Positions 17,108 to 25,471 of a DNA stretch of 64,000 nucleotides are shown here, piece by piece. The stretch is from Parvibaculaceae bacterium Mf 1.05b.01. GTDB lineage: Bacteria > Pseudomonadota > Alphaproteobacteria > Parvibaculales > Parvibaculaceae. The translations under genes were made by a program, and so were the position numbers. How positions within the stretch are numbered: the first letter of the stretch is position 1; each line of letters starts with the position of its first letter. The stretch is from positions 1,054,001-1,118,000 of the forward strand of contig BAOK01000001.1 of assembly GCA_000509225.1 (NCBI GenBank). The letters are read 5' to 3'. The notes below the pieces were generated by a model, which was not told the DNA's origin, searched no databases, and worked only from the letters and a program-made list of their open reading frames with translations.

Positions 17108-18322
17108 ATGTCGCTTGGTTTTGATGAAACAGCGCCGCCAGGAGTCGGTAAAAGACAAAATGCTCGGCGCGTACCATTGGATGAGCGGGCATCCGTGCTT
17201 TTGTCAGTCCACACCGAATTCTCCACCGTTGAGGCGATCTGGAGGCAATTCGAAAAGACCGCAGACTGTTTTGCGTTTCAAGGCTTCGACTTTTTGGAGA
17301 CGTGGTATGAGCATATCGGCGTTCGAGACAATTTTGAGATTCAGATCGTCGTTGCCTGGGATATCAGCGCAAAGCCGCTCATGATCTTGCCCCTGGGGAT
17401 TGAGACAAGTGGCTTCGTGCGCTCACTTACCTGGCTGGGAAAAGGCGTTGCTGATTACAACGCGCCGTTACTCGCTCCTGGATTTACCGATCGTGTTGCC
17501 CCAGGCGAATTCTCACGTGTGTGGGACGATATTGTGGCGGCGTTGCCAAGCCATGATCTGATCGAACTCCTGTATCAGCCAGCGGAGATCGAGCGGCAGG
17601 CCAATCCATTTATGGAGCTTGCCACAGAGCTCAATGCCAGCGGGGCTCATATGACGATGTTGGGCGTCGATTTTGACGCTTACTATAAGGAAAAAAGGAA
17701 CGCCAAGGCGCGGAGCCACCTGCGCAATCGCCGGAAAAAGCTTGAGGCGTTAGGCGAAATTGCCTTTGTCCAGCCTGACACGGAAGAAGAACTCTACTTA
17801 TCCATTGAAAAGCTTGTTGAGCTCAAGACCGCGTCATTGAACGCGATGGGCGCCAAAAATTTCCTGATGCAGCCTGGCTATGAGAGCTTTTACACCTCAC
17901 TGGCCACGAAACTGACCAACATTGGCGGTGTTCATGTTTCTCATTTGGAGGTGGGTGGAGAATATGTAGCTGGCATTTGGGGGCTCGTGCACAAACAGCG
18001 GTTTTACTACCTGCTCGCCAGCTATGACGGGCCAACCTATGGGAGCTACAAGCCGGGCGTTCAGGCCCTTGTCGAAACCATGCGCTGGGCGACTGGGCAA
18101 GGCATTAAGACGTTTGATTTCACCGTTGGCGATGAGAGCTACAAAAGTAAATGGTGTGAAATTCACATCGATCTCCACAACCATCTGGCGGCAAAGACAT
18201 TCCGTGGGTCCATAGCGCTGCTCAAGACCCGGTTGTTTCTCTCCGCCAAACGCAAAATAAAGCAGACGCCGGTCCTTTGGGACAGTTTCACTAAATTGCG
18301 GTCGCGGTTTCTAGCTAGATAA
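17108..18322 (+). CDS. CelD/BcsL-like GNAT (Acetyltransf_6) protein, copy 1
   Basis: A 404-residue protein with a GNAT/FemAB-related Acetyltransf_6 domain. It is of the type found with cellulose and exopolysaccharide loci, where it is thought to acylate sugars or precursors. Diagnostic stretches are FDFLETWYEHIG (about residues 60-71), RSHLRNRRKKLEALG (about 200-214) and the C-terminal FDFTVGDESYKSKWC. The ATG at 17108 is chosen over 17078 because GAGGGA lies seven bases upstream and because it aligns with the start of copy 2 (both begin MSL). The next gene, 159 bases on, is a clear paralogue over its whole length. Confidence 0.85.
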   Translation: MSLGFDETAPPGVGKRQNARRVPLDERASVLLSVHTEFSTVEAIWRQFEKTADCFAFQGFDFLETWYEHIGVRDNFEIQIVVAWDISAKPLMILPLGIETSGFVRSLTWLGKGVADYNAPLLAPGFTDRVAPGEFSRVWDDIVAALPSHDLIELLYQPAEIERQANPFMELATELNASGAHMTMLGVDFDAYYKEKRNAKARSHLRNRRKKLEALGEIAFVQPDTEEELYLSIEKLVELKTASLNAMGAKNFLMQPGYESFYTSLATKLTNIGGVHVSHLEVGGEYVAGIWGLVHKQRFYYLLASYDGPTYGSYKPGVQALVETMRWATGQGIKTFDFTVGDESYKSKWCEIHIDLHNHLAAKTFRGSIALLKTRLFLSAKRKIKQTPVLWDSFTKLRSRFLAR

Positions 18323-18359
18323 CCCTCTGGAACCAGCGCGGTCATTGTGTGCACGGTTT

Positions 18360-18410
18360 TTGCAAATCTTGGCATGAACCGCGGTTTGGCTGTCTACAAT
18401 TGAGAAAAGA
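18360..18410 (+). promoter_or_regulatory. Duplicated upstream element, copy 2
   Basis: Second copy of the 51-base element found before the first acyltransferase gene. It lies in the gap between the paralogues and ends 71 bases before the ATG at 18482. The conservation of both sequence and spacing suggests that each gene has its own promoter or that a regulator binds both. Confidence 0.6.
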
Positions 18411-18481
18411 CAGAAAAGCTGGGGTTTCTGGAACACAAGAGTGTGCCAGATCGAAACACGAGATATCAGGAAGACACCCCC

Positions 18482-19693
18482 ATGTCCCTTTCTGCACAGG
18501 AAATCAAGTTCGGTTCATTGGTCGATGGTTCGGCCGAAAAAACGATGGGCGAAGGTCGCCCATCCGTTCTTCTGTCTGTCCACAATGAGTTTTCATCCGT
18601 GGAAGCTGTCTGGCGCCGGTTTGAAAAAGTGGCAGATGGTTTCGCCTTCCAGACCTTCGATTTCCTGGAAACCTGGTTTGAGCATATTGGCTCGAAAGCT
18701 GACATTGAGCTTCAGATCGTGGTCGCCTGGGGCTCCAAGGCCAAGCCTTTGATGATTTTGCCGTTGGGGATTGAACAGACCGGTACTATGAGAAAGCTCT
18801 CCTGGCTCGGGGGCGACCTCAATGACTATAACGGCCCGCTTCTCGCTCCAAACTTCCTGGAACATGTTGGTCCCGGCGAGTTCGCGAAGCTATGGGAAGA
18901 CATTCAGGCCGTCCTGCCTGCCTATGATATCGCTGAGCTGATGCGTCAGCCCGCCATGATTGACGGTCAGCCGAACCCCTTCCTTGAGCTGGACACAAAG
19001 CTCAATGCAAGTGGTGCGCATATGACCTCAATGGGCGGTGACTTTGATGCCTATTACGATGAAAAGCGGACTGCCAAGGCAAAGCGGCATTTTCGCAGTC
19101 GTCGTAAGAAACTCGAAGAAATGGGTGAGACCGTTTACGTGCACCCCAAATCAGCGAATGAGATTGAGGCATCCGTAGAGAAGCTTGTTGAGCTCAAATC
19201 TGCAGCACTGAAAGCAATGGGCGCAAATGATTTCCTGGCAAAGCCCGGCTATGCGGACTTTTACAAAGCCCTTACCCTGAAATCCGGCTCAGAAGGCATT
19301 GCGCATGTTTCCCATATGGAAGTCGCTGGCGACTATGTTGCTGGCAACTGGGGACTGGTGCACAAAGGACGTTTCTACTATCTGCTTGCAAGCTATGACG
19401 GCCCTAAGTTTGGCAAATTTGCTCCTGGTGTGCAGGCGCTTGTAGAGACCATGAAATGGGCTGTTGGTCGAGGCGTGGAGACGTTTGACTTCACCATTGG
19501 AGATGAACGCTACAAGCATGAATGGTGTGAGACCAAGATCGATCTTCACGACCATCTGTCAGCGCAGACACTCAAGGGACAGGTCGTATTGATCAAAGCG
19601 CGGATGCTCCTTGCGGCCAAACGGACCATCAAGCAGACGCCAGTGCTCTGGGAAAGTTTCACAAAGCTTCGCGAAAAATTTGCAGCGAAATAG
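18482..19693 (+). CDS. CelD/BcsL-like GNAT (Acetyltransf_6) protein, copy 2
   Basis: A 403-residue paralogue of the preceding gene, collinear from the first to the last residue. Shared blocks include FDFLETWFEHIG, LVELKSAALKAMGAND, YYLLASYDGP and KQTPVLWESFTKLREKF. The regions around KAKRHFRSRRKKLEEMG and FDFTIGDERYKHEWC correspond to the acyl-donor and catalytic part of the domain. The ATG at 18482 has AGGAAG eight bases upstream; the frame is open to 18443. Differences concentrate in the first 25 residues and in the loop around residues 205-230, so substrates may differ. It converges with the wzc-like gene. Confidence 0.85.
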   Translation: MSLSAQEIKFGSLVDGSAEKTMGEGRPSVLLSVHNEFSSVEAVWRRFEKVADGFAFQTFDFLETWFEHIGSKADIELQIVVAWGSKAKPLMILPLGIEQTGTMRKLSWLGGDLNDYNGPLLAPNFLEHVGPGEFAKLWEDIQAVLPAYDIAELMRQPAMIDGQPNPFLELDTKLNASGAHMTSMGGDFDAYYDEKRTAKAKRHFRSRRKKLEEMGETVYVHPKSANEIEASVEKLVELKSAALKAMGANDFLAKPGYADFYKALTLKSGSEGIAHVSHMEVAGDYVAGNWGLVHKGRFYYLLASYDGPKFGKFAPGVQALVETMKWAVGRGVETFDFTIGDERYKHEWCETKIDLHDHLSAQTLKGQVVLIKARMLLAAKRTIKQTPVLWESFTKLREKFAAK

Positions 19694-19703
19694 ATGGTGA
19701 GAT

Positions 19704-21911
19704 TCAGACGTCAGCAGTGTCGTCGGTGAGCCGGCGGTACTGCCGCCGGTCTACGCCTGTCAGGAAGAGGCCGACACGCCGTGTTGAGGCGGCGGTGAGT
19801 GCTTTAAGGCCACGCATTACTGATCGTCTGTTGGTTGCGCCCCATTTAACGCACATGACGGTGACGTCGGTTAGTTGGGACAAAACTGGCGCTTCCGACG
19901 CGGAATGAACGGGCGGTCCATCGATCACCACATAGTCATAATTTTGCACAAGTGCATACATCATCCATGTCATCCGGGACGATCCAAGCAGAGCGGTTGG
20001 ATTGGACACCTGGCTGCCAGCCTGTAGCACATGCAGCGGAGAAGCATGATCACGGACAACCACGCGCTCAAACTCTACGCGGCCGCTGAGGACCTCTGAC
20101 AGCCCCCAGGTGGGATGCAGGCCAAGTGTTTGATTGACACCTGGCCGACGCAGGTCAGCGTCAATGAGGAGGACGCGATACCCGCTCTGGGCCATTAAAC
20201 GTGCGAGCCCGCCTGCGACACCACTTTTCGCTTCGCCATCAACCGAAGAGGTAACGAGCAGGGTTCTGGCTGGCTTCCCGTTAACGCGGGCCAGCAAGAG
20301 ATTGGATTGAAGGCGCCGCAGCGCTTCAGCAATGTGTCCGTAGGGATTTCGGACCGTGTTGGCGGCGATACCAGCTGATGATTTAGCGCCACCAATCGCG
20401 GGTAGTGTTCCAAGGAAAGGCATGCCTGTCTGGCGTTCGATCTGTTCGGCCGTCCGAAAGCCTGGCGCCATTGCCTCTATCAGAAACACAAGGGCGACGG
20501 CGCCAAATGCTGACCCGATGATCGCAAGGATCATGGCTGATTTTCGGTTGGGTGCGGCAGGGCTTGTTGGAACCGGTGCTCTTGAGACGATGGTTGCGTT
20601 TGCAACAGAGCCATCAGCTGAGGCCCGAGCACTTGCCGCTTCATAGCGCCCAAGGAATTGCTCGAGCAATGTGCGGTTTGCCACTGCTTCTCTTTCCAGA
20701 GCACGAAGTTCGACTTCCTGCTGACCAAGTCGGGCCATTCGACCTTTCAAGCGGCCAACTCTCTCGCTCAGCGTCCGAACGCGCTCATTGGATATGTGCG
20801 CTTCGTTTTCCATACTGCGGATGAGTTTTGCGACCTCACGGCCAATCTGGAGTCTCAGATCCTGCAGGTTAGCCTGAGACGTCCGCATGCGTGGGTGAGA
20901 CGGCAGAAGTGTTGCCGACATTTCGGCGATCTGCGCCCTTAACTGTACCTCTTGCTGTCGAAGGTTTTGGATGAGGGGAGATGCCAACACCTCGGCAGTC
21001 GTGTCGATGGCCCCTTCCGTATCCACTAGATCTTTGGCGAGTGATAGACGCGCCATGACCGACGTGCGATCGGCCTGGGCCTGTACCAATTGTGCGCTGA
21101 GTTGCGAAAGCTCTTCACGAGGGAGAGTGGTGTTGTTTGCTGGAAACAGGCCGGTACGGCCACGGAACTGCTCGACGGCAGCCTCCGACAGTGCAACCTC
21201 ATCTCGAAGGTTACCAATTTGCTCTTTCAACCATGCCGTGGCTTCAGCGTTTACGGCATTACCCGCGGCAACCTGTTGGGCAATGTAGATTTCTGCATAA
21301 GCATTCGCGAGAGCTGCGGCTCTCTTTGCGTCAGGTGACGTGAACCGGATCGCGATGACGCGGCTCTCTCCGCGCCGGTAAACTGAGAGGCTTTCCAACA
21401 CGTTTTCGGTGATCGCTGCAACAGAGGCGCGCCTTGGTTTCGATGTCACACCAAAGATCTGGAGCAGCTGGGAAATGGTTCCGCCGCTGCGGAGTGCTGG
21501 ATTGAATTCTGGAAGCTGGTGCAGGTTCAGTTTTCGAACCAAGGCGGGTACAAGTGCGCCCGAGGTCAGGATTTGAACTTCACTTTCAATCGAAATCGGA
21601 TCGGCCTGCTGCGGCCTTTCTGGTGTGTCGAAGCGAGAAATCTCTCCAGAACGCGGCTTAACGGAGACCTGGGATTCTGCAACATAAGTCGGCTGCATGG
21701 TCAGAACCCAAAATGCCCCGATTGTCAGAAAGATCACAAAGAGCAGCAGAAGACGTTCTTTGCGAGACCAGATAGCCCTCAAAAGATCCCATGGGTCGAT
21801 ATCGCTATTTGTCGGTGCGCGGCGCCGATCGCCGAAATTGGCGTCAGCGCGGGGTGCAGCCTGAGACGGCGCATACCCGGTCATGGGAGGTGTGGCTGAC
21901 GTGTCGCTCAT
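19704..21911 (-). CDS. Polysaccharide co-polymerase / BY-kinase-like protein (Wzc/ExoP type)
   Basis: Inner-membrane protein of about 735 residues that would control chain length and export of a polysaccharide together with the Wza-like protein. Order: first membrane segment near residues 48-70, long periplasmic coiled-coil region with Wzz and GNVR-type motifs, second membrane segment near 465-485, then a cytoplasmic BY-kinase domain. Walker A' (VLLIDADLRRP) and Walker B (YVVIDGPPV) are canonical. Walker A reads DGEAKSG instead of PGEGKST (about residues 557-563), and the C-terminus has one Tyr instead of a Tyr cluster. The ATG at 21911 is preferred; a GTG at 21935 is possible. Confidence 0.88.
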   Translation of the reverse strand: MSDTSATPPMTGYAPSQAAPRADANFGDRRRAPTNSDIDPWDLLRAIWSRKERLLLLFVIFLTIGAFWVLTMQPTYVAESQVSVKPRSGEISRFDTPERPQQADPISIESEVQILTSGALVPALVRKLNLHQLPEFNPALRSGGTISQLLQIFGVTSKPRRASVAAITENVLESLSVYRRGESRVIAIRFTSPDAKRAAALANAYAEIYIAQQVAAGNAVNAEATAWLKEQIGNLRDEVALSEAAVEQFRGRTGLFPANNTTLPREELSQLSAQLVQAQADRTSVMARLSLAKDLVDTEGAIDTTAEVLASPLIQNLRQQEVQLRAQIAEMSATLLPSHPRMRTSQANLQDLRLQIGREVAKLIRSMENEAHISNERVRTLSERVGRLKGRMARLGQQEVELRALEREAVANRTLLEQFLGRYEAASARASADGSVANATIVSRAPVPTSPAAPNRKSAMILAIIGSAFGAVALVFLIEAMAPGFRTAEQIERQTGMPFLGTLPAIGGAKSSAGIAANTVRNPYGHIAEALRRLQSNLLLARVNGKPARTLLVTSSVDGEAKSGVAGGLARLMAQSGYRVLLIDADLRRPGVNQTLGLHPTWGLSEVLSGRVEFERVVVRDHASPLHVLQAGSQVSNPTALLGSSRMTWMMYALVQNYDYVVIDGPPVHSASEAPVLSQLTDVTVMCVKWGATNRRSVMRGLKALTAASTRRVGLFLTGVDRRQYRRLTDDTADV

Positions 21912-22149
21912 AACCTGTTTCTGTTTCCCGCACACACAGATATCGACAGGTCCGAAAATCCGGACTTGTTCACGAAGCCTGAGTAGACGGTGTTTAGGTA
22001 ACGGAATGCTTAACAGAGACCTGAAGCGTCAATGAATTCCTGCCTTTAGATGGTTTACGCAAGTTTTGAAGGTGGCCATCTGGTCGGAAAGTCTTAACGA
22101 ATTCGGTCTAGCGTGGAGCCTAATCTCAGGATCAAGAAAAAGGCCCGCT

Positions 22150-22704
22150 ATGAGCCGGTTTTTTATTATTGCAGCGATTATGGGCCTGTTAGGGGCCTGT
22201 TCGAATACAGGCATTCTTTCGGAAATGCCGGTCGCCGGGCAGAACGCACCCTATCGGCTGGATAGTGGCGACCGCCTTAGGGTCATTGTCTTCGGACAGG
22301 AAGACCTAACGGGCGAATATGCAGTAGACGGCGCGGGCGAGATTTCAATGCCGCTCATCCAAGCCGTGCAGGCAAGGGGACTGACGCCTGACGAACTGGA
22401 AATTTCGCTGGTGAGTGTGCTGTCTCAAACCTTGCTGCGGGACCCGAGTGTGAGCGTGGAGGTTCTGAACTTCCGACCTTTCTTCATTCTTGGTGAGGTA
22501 AGCAGCGCCGGGCAGTATCCCTTCGTTGCAGGCATGACGGTGAACACGGCTGTGGCGATTGCCGGTGGGTACACGCATCGCGCAAACACCAATGTTGCCC
22601 GCGTAACCCGTAACCTTGGCGATCGCATTGTCGAGTTAGGTGTAGAGACGAGTGCAGCCATTCGCCCTGGCGATACCATTCTCATCCGCGAGAGGTATTT
22701 CTGA
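22150..22704 (+). CDS. Polysaccharide export lipoprotein, Wza-like
   Basis: A short (184-residue) Wza-family protein with a lipoprotein signal: hydrophobic residues 3-15 end at the lipobox LLGAC (Cys near residue 17). The Poly_export motif YRLDSGDRLRVIVFGQEDL (about 33-51) and the SLBB-type segment FFILGEVSSAGQYPFVAGMTV are present. The usual C-terminal amphipathic helix of full-length E. coli Wza is absent, as in many alphaproteobacterial homologues. The ATG at 22150 is chosen because the signal sequence starts there and AAGG precedes it; the frame is open to 22066. It starts the plus-strand operon and is divergent from wzc. Confidence 0.88.
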   Translation: MSRFFIIAAIMGLLGACSNTGILSEMPVAGQNAPYRLDSGDRLRVIVFGQEDLTGEYAVDGAGEISMPLIQAVQARGLTPDELEISLVSVLSQTLLRDPSVSVEVLNFRPFFILGEVSSAGQYPFVAGMTVNTAVAIAGGYTHRANTNVARVTRNLGDRIVELGVETSAAIRPGDTILIRERYF

Positions 22705-22712
22705 GGTTTGTC

Positions 22713-23906
22713 ATGAGTACCCGCGTCCCAACACATCCTTTTCGAATTCTGCACTGCCTGCGTGCACCAGTGGGCGGTCTCTTCCGTCATGTCTGTGATC
22801 TTGCCAAAGCGCAAAGCGATGCTGGATACGCAGTTGGGGTGCTCTGCGCCGATAAGCCGAATGACAGGCAAACCCTTGAACGGATCTCAGAGTTGGCAAA
22901 ACATTGTGAACTGGGCGTCACCCGTATCGGCCTCGGGAGGATGCCTGGACTAAGCGATGTTAAAGCCCTGATGGCCACGACGTATAAGCTTCGCGAGCTG
23001 CAACCGGATGTGCTGCATGGGCACGGGGCCAAGGGTGGGCTGTTGGCGCGATGTGCATCAAGTTCCCAGCCAATTGCACGTGTCTACACGCCCCACGGTG
23101 GCAGCATTCACTATGCACCGAACAGTCCGGTGGGTTTTATGTTCGGATTGGCTGAGAGACTGATGCTCAAGCGGACTGACGGGCTCATTCTCGAATCTGA
23201 TTTCGCGCAATCTGTCTTCGAGCAACGTTTTGGCGACTTGCCGGCAAACACGCAGGTTGTCCACAATGGCCTTGCTGAAAGCGAGTTTGCTCCCGTTTCG
23301 ATCAAAAGTGATCCGGCAGATTTTCTATTCCTCGGCGAGATACGCGAACTCAAAGGCATTTACACACTCTTGGATGCGGTCGCAAAGATCGTAGCCCGGC
23401 GGCCTGTCACTGTGGATGTTGCCGGCGATGGTCCCGAGATGGCTGCGTTTGCCTCTGCTGTGGAGGCCCGGTCATTGTCTCACGCAGTGCACATTTTGGG
23501 GAAAGTTCCGGCGCGCGATGCTTTTGCGCGCGCCCGGGCCGTCCTGCTTCCCTCGCATAACGATTCATTCCCCTACGTCGCCTTGGAGGCAGCCGCGGCT
23601 GGCAAGCCATTGATCGCGACCTCCACGGGCGGCATTCCAGAGATATTTGGCCCTTTGGCCGACCGTCTGATTAAGCCCGGTGATGCCCAAGCATTGCAGG
23701 GGGCAATGGAGCAATTTCTTGAGAATGAGCCGGAATACATTCGTGACGCAGGTGATCTCCGCACACATGTAAGAAACCAGTTCTCTTTGCGTGCGATGGC
23801 AGGCGGAGTCACAGCCGTTTACGCAGACTCTGGATTGAAACAGCTCGGTGAACCAAACGGGCCCTCAAATATGACATCCCACGCAAAACTGGACGCAGCA
23901 GAATGA
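22713..23906 (+). CDS. Glycosyltransferase family 4 (group 1) protein
   Basis: A 397-residue GT-B glycosyltransferase, expected to act in the cytoplasm on a lipid-linked sugar. The N-terminal domain begins FRILHCLRAPVGGLFRHV (glycine loop of group 1 enzymes). The C-terminal nucleotide-sugar domain has FLFLGEIRELKGIYTLLDAV and the E-x7-E region LLPSHNDSFPYVALEAAAAGKP (split here). The next gene overlaps its stop by four bases. A TGAGG ribosome site precedes the ATG. The sugar donor cannot be deduced. Confidence 0.9.
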   Translation: MSTRVPTHPFRILHCLRAPVGGLFRHVCDLAKAQSDAGYAVGVLCADKPNDRQTLERISELAKHCELGVTRIGLGRMPGLSDVKALMATTYKLRELQPDVLHGHGAKGGLLARCASSSQPIARVYTPHGGSIHYAPNSPVGFMFGLAERLMLKRTDGLILESDFAQSVFEQRFGDLPANTQVVHNGLAESEFAPVSIKSDPADFLFLGEIRELKGIYTLLDAVAKIVARRPVTVDVAGDGPEMAAFASAVEARSLSHAVHILGKVPARDAFARARAVLLPSHNDSFPYVALEAAAAGKPLIATSTGGIPEIFGPLADRLIKPGDAQALQGAMEQFLENEPEYIRDAGDLRTHVRNQFSLRAMAGGVTAVYADSGLKQLGEPNGPSNMTSHAKLDAAE

Positions 23907-25462
23907 CAGACAGCCACCCAACACAACATGGTGCTCCGGCGGATGCGTCGATTGGATCCGATGTGTCGCCTCGAACATCTGGCGGGCGGTTTGATCGCGA
24001 AGGTCGCCCAACAGGACCAGTGCCAAAAATTGATCGCCGTTCAAAGGTTCAGTCTTCAATCTCGCCGACTGTCGTCAGAGGCACGCTGCGGCTGGTGGAG
24101 GCATTGGCGCTTATGAGCCTTGGGGCGGGAATTGCTTGGATCTATGTCGGTTCCCACATTTGGGAGGCGCTTGCCTTCTACGCTGTGCTCACCATCGGTC
24201 TTCCAATTGCCTATGTCCTGGCGAGTGATTTTTCCCGACTTTACCGTGTCGCTGTTTTGCAAATGCAGTGGGGAACTATTCGCTCCGCGTGCGCTACATG
24301 GACGGGTGTCTTCATTGTTGGGCTCATCTCTTCCGTTCTGTTGAAAGAGAGCGAGAGTCTTTCGCGCATTTGGCTTGCGGGATGGTTCCTTAGCGGCCTG
24401 ATTGGGATCGCGACTGTTCGGACAGTCGCGCATTCAATCATTGGTGACTGGGCAGAGCAGGGTAGGTTGCAGCAAAATGTGGTGTTGGTTGGCGGAGGCC
24501 AAACAGGACAACGCCTAATCGATGCTCTTAGAGACTCCGATGTGCACTACATCAACATATGTGGTGTTTTCGATGACCGATCGTCGGATCGGGCACCTGA
24601 AACAATCCAGGGCGTCAAAAAGCTTGGCAGCTTTGATGAGCTGGTTCGGTTTGCGCGCTCCAACAGGATCGACATGCTGCTTGTTGCGCTCCCCATGACA
24701 GCAGAGAGCCGAATGCTGGAGCTGCTGCGTAAGCTCTGGGTGCTGCCTGTAGATATTCGTCTGAGTGCTCTCGATTCAAGGCTCCGGTTCAAGTCAGGCA
24801 CATACAGCTATATTGGAAATGTACCCTTCCTTGATATCTATAAAAAGCCATTGACGGACTGGGACTATGTTGTGAAAACGGTTTCAGATCGGATCATTGC
24901 TGGAGCGATGTTGATCGCGTCACTTCCTATCTTCATCGGCGTCGCGATTGCGATCAAACTGGACAGCAAGGGGCCTGTTTTCTTTAAACAGCGGCGATAT
25001 GGATTCAACAACGAACTTGTCGAAGTCTACAAGTTCAGAACCCTTTCTCATGCCAACCAGGACACAAACGCTGAAAAACTTGTCACAGCCGATGATGACA
25101 GAGTCACAGGAGTTGGACGGTTCCTTCGACGTTCCAGTATCGATGAATTGCCGCAGCTTATCACTGTCCTCAAAGGCGACATGTCGATGGTCGGACCGCG
25201 CCCCCATGCGGTTCTTGCGAAAGCAGCAGACCAACTCTATGGCGATGTGGTCGACGGCTATTTCGCACGACATCGCGTAAAGCCCGGCATTACCGGCTGG
25301 GCACAGATCAATGGGTGGCGTGGTGAAACCGACACGGACGAAAAAATCCGCCGACGGACGGAATATGACCTCTTCTACATCGATAACTGGTCTCTTCTCT
25401 TTGACCTTTACATCATCCTGCGGACCCCATGGGCGCTGCTAAAGGGCGAAAACGCTTATTGA
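23903..25462 (+). CDS. Polyprenyl-phosphate sugar-1-phosphate transferase (WcaJ/ExoY-like)
   Basis: Starts assembly of a repeat unit by moving a sugar-1-phosphate (often glucose or galactose) onto undecaprenyl phosphate. It is 519 residues long. An N-terminal multi-helix domain (about residues 50-170) is followed by a nucleotide-binding-like domain with VVLVGGGQTGQRLIDAL (about 194-210). A further membrane segment lies at about 333-353. The catalytic C-terminal domain carries KFRTL, RRSSIDELPQL, GDMSMVGPRPH and KPGITGWAQINGWRGET. All catalytic motifs look intact. It overlaps the GT4 gene by four bases and precedes the ligase gene by nine. Confidence 0.92.
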   Translation: MTDSHPTQHGAPADASIGSDVSPRTSGGRFDREGRPTGPVPKIDRRSKVQSSISPTVVRGTLRLVEALALMSLGAGIAWIYVGSHIWEALAFYAVLTIGLPIAYVLASDFSRLYRVAVLQMQWGTIRSACATWTGVFIVGLISSVLLKESESLSRIWLAGWFLSGLIGIATVRTVAHSIIGDWAEQGRLQQNVVLVGGGQTGQRLIDALRDSDVHYINICGVFDDRSSDRAPETIQGVKKLGSFDELVRFARSNRIDMLLVALPMTAESRMLELLRKLWVLPVDIRLSALDSRLRFKSGTYSYIGNVPFLDIYKKPLTDWDYVVKTVSDRIIAGAMLIASLPIFIGVAIAIKLDSKGPVFFKQRRYGFNNELVEVYKFRTLSHANQDTNAEKLVTADDDRVTGVGRFLRRSSIDELPQLITVLKGDMSMVGPRPHAVLAKAADQLYGDVVDGYFARHRVKPGITGWAQINGWRGETDTDEKIRRRTEYDLFYIDNWSLLFDLYIILRTPWALLKGENAY

Positions 25463-25471
25463 GGCATTGCT

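Noticed and set aside
16987-18410. Sigma-54 promoter in the duplicated element
   Set aside because: The GGCATG part resembles the -24 half, but the -12 half (TTGCW at the right distance) is absent in both copies.
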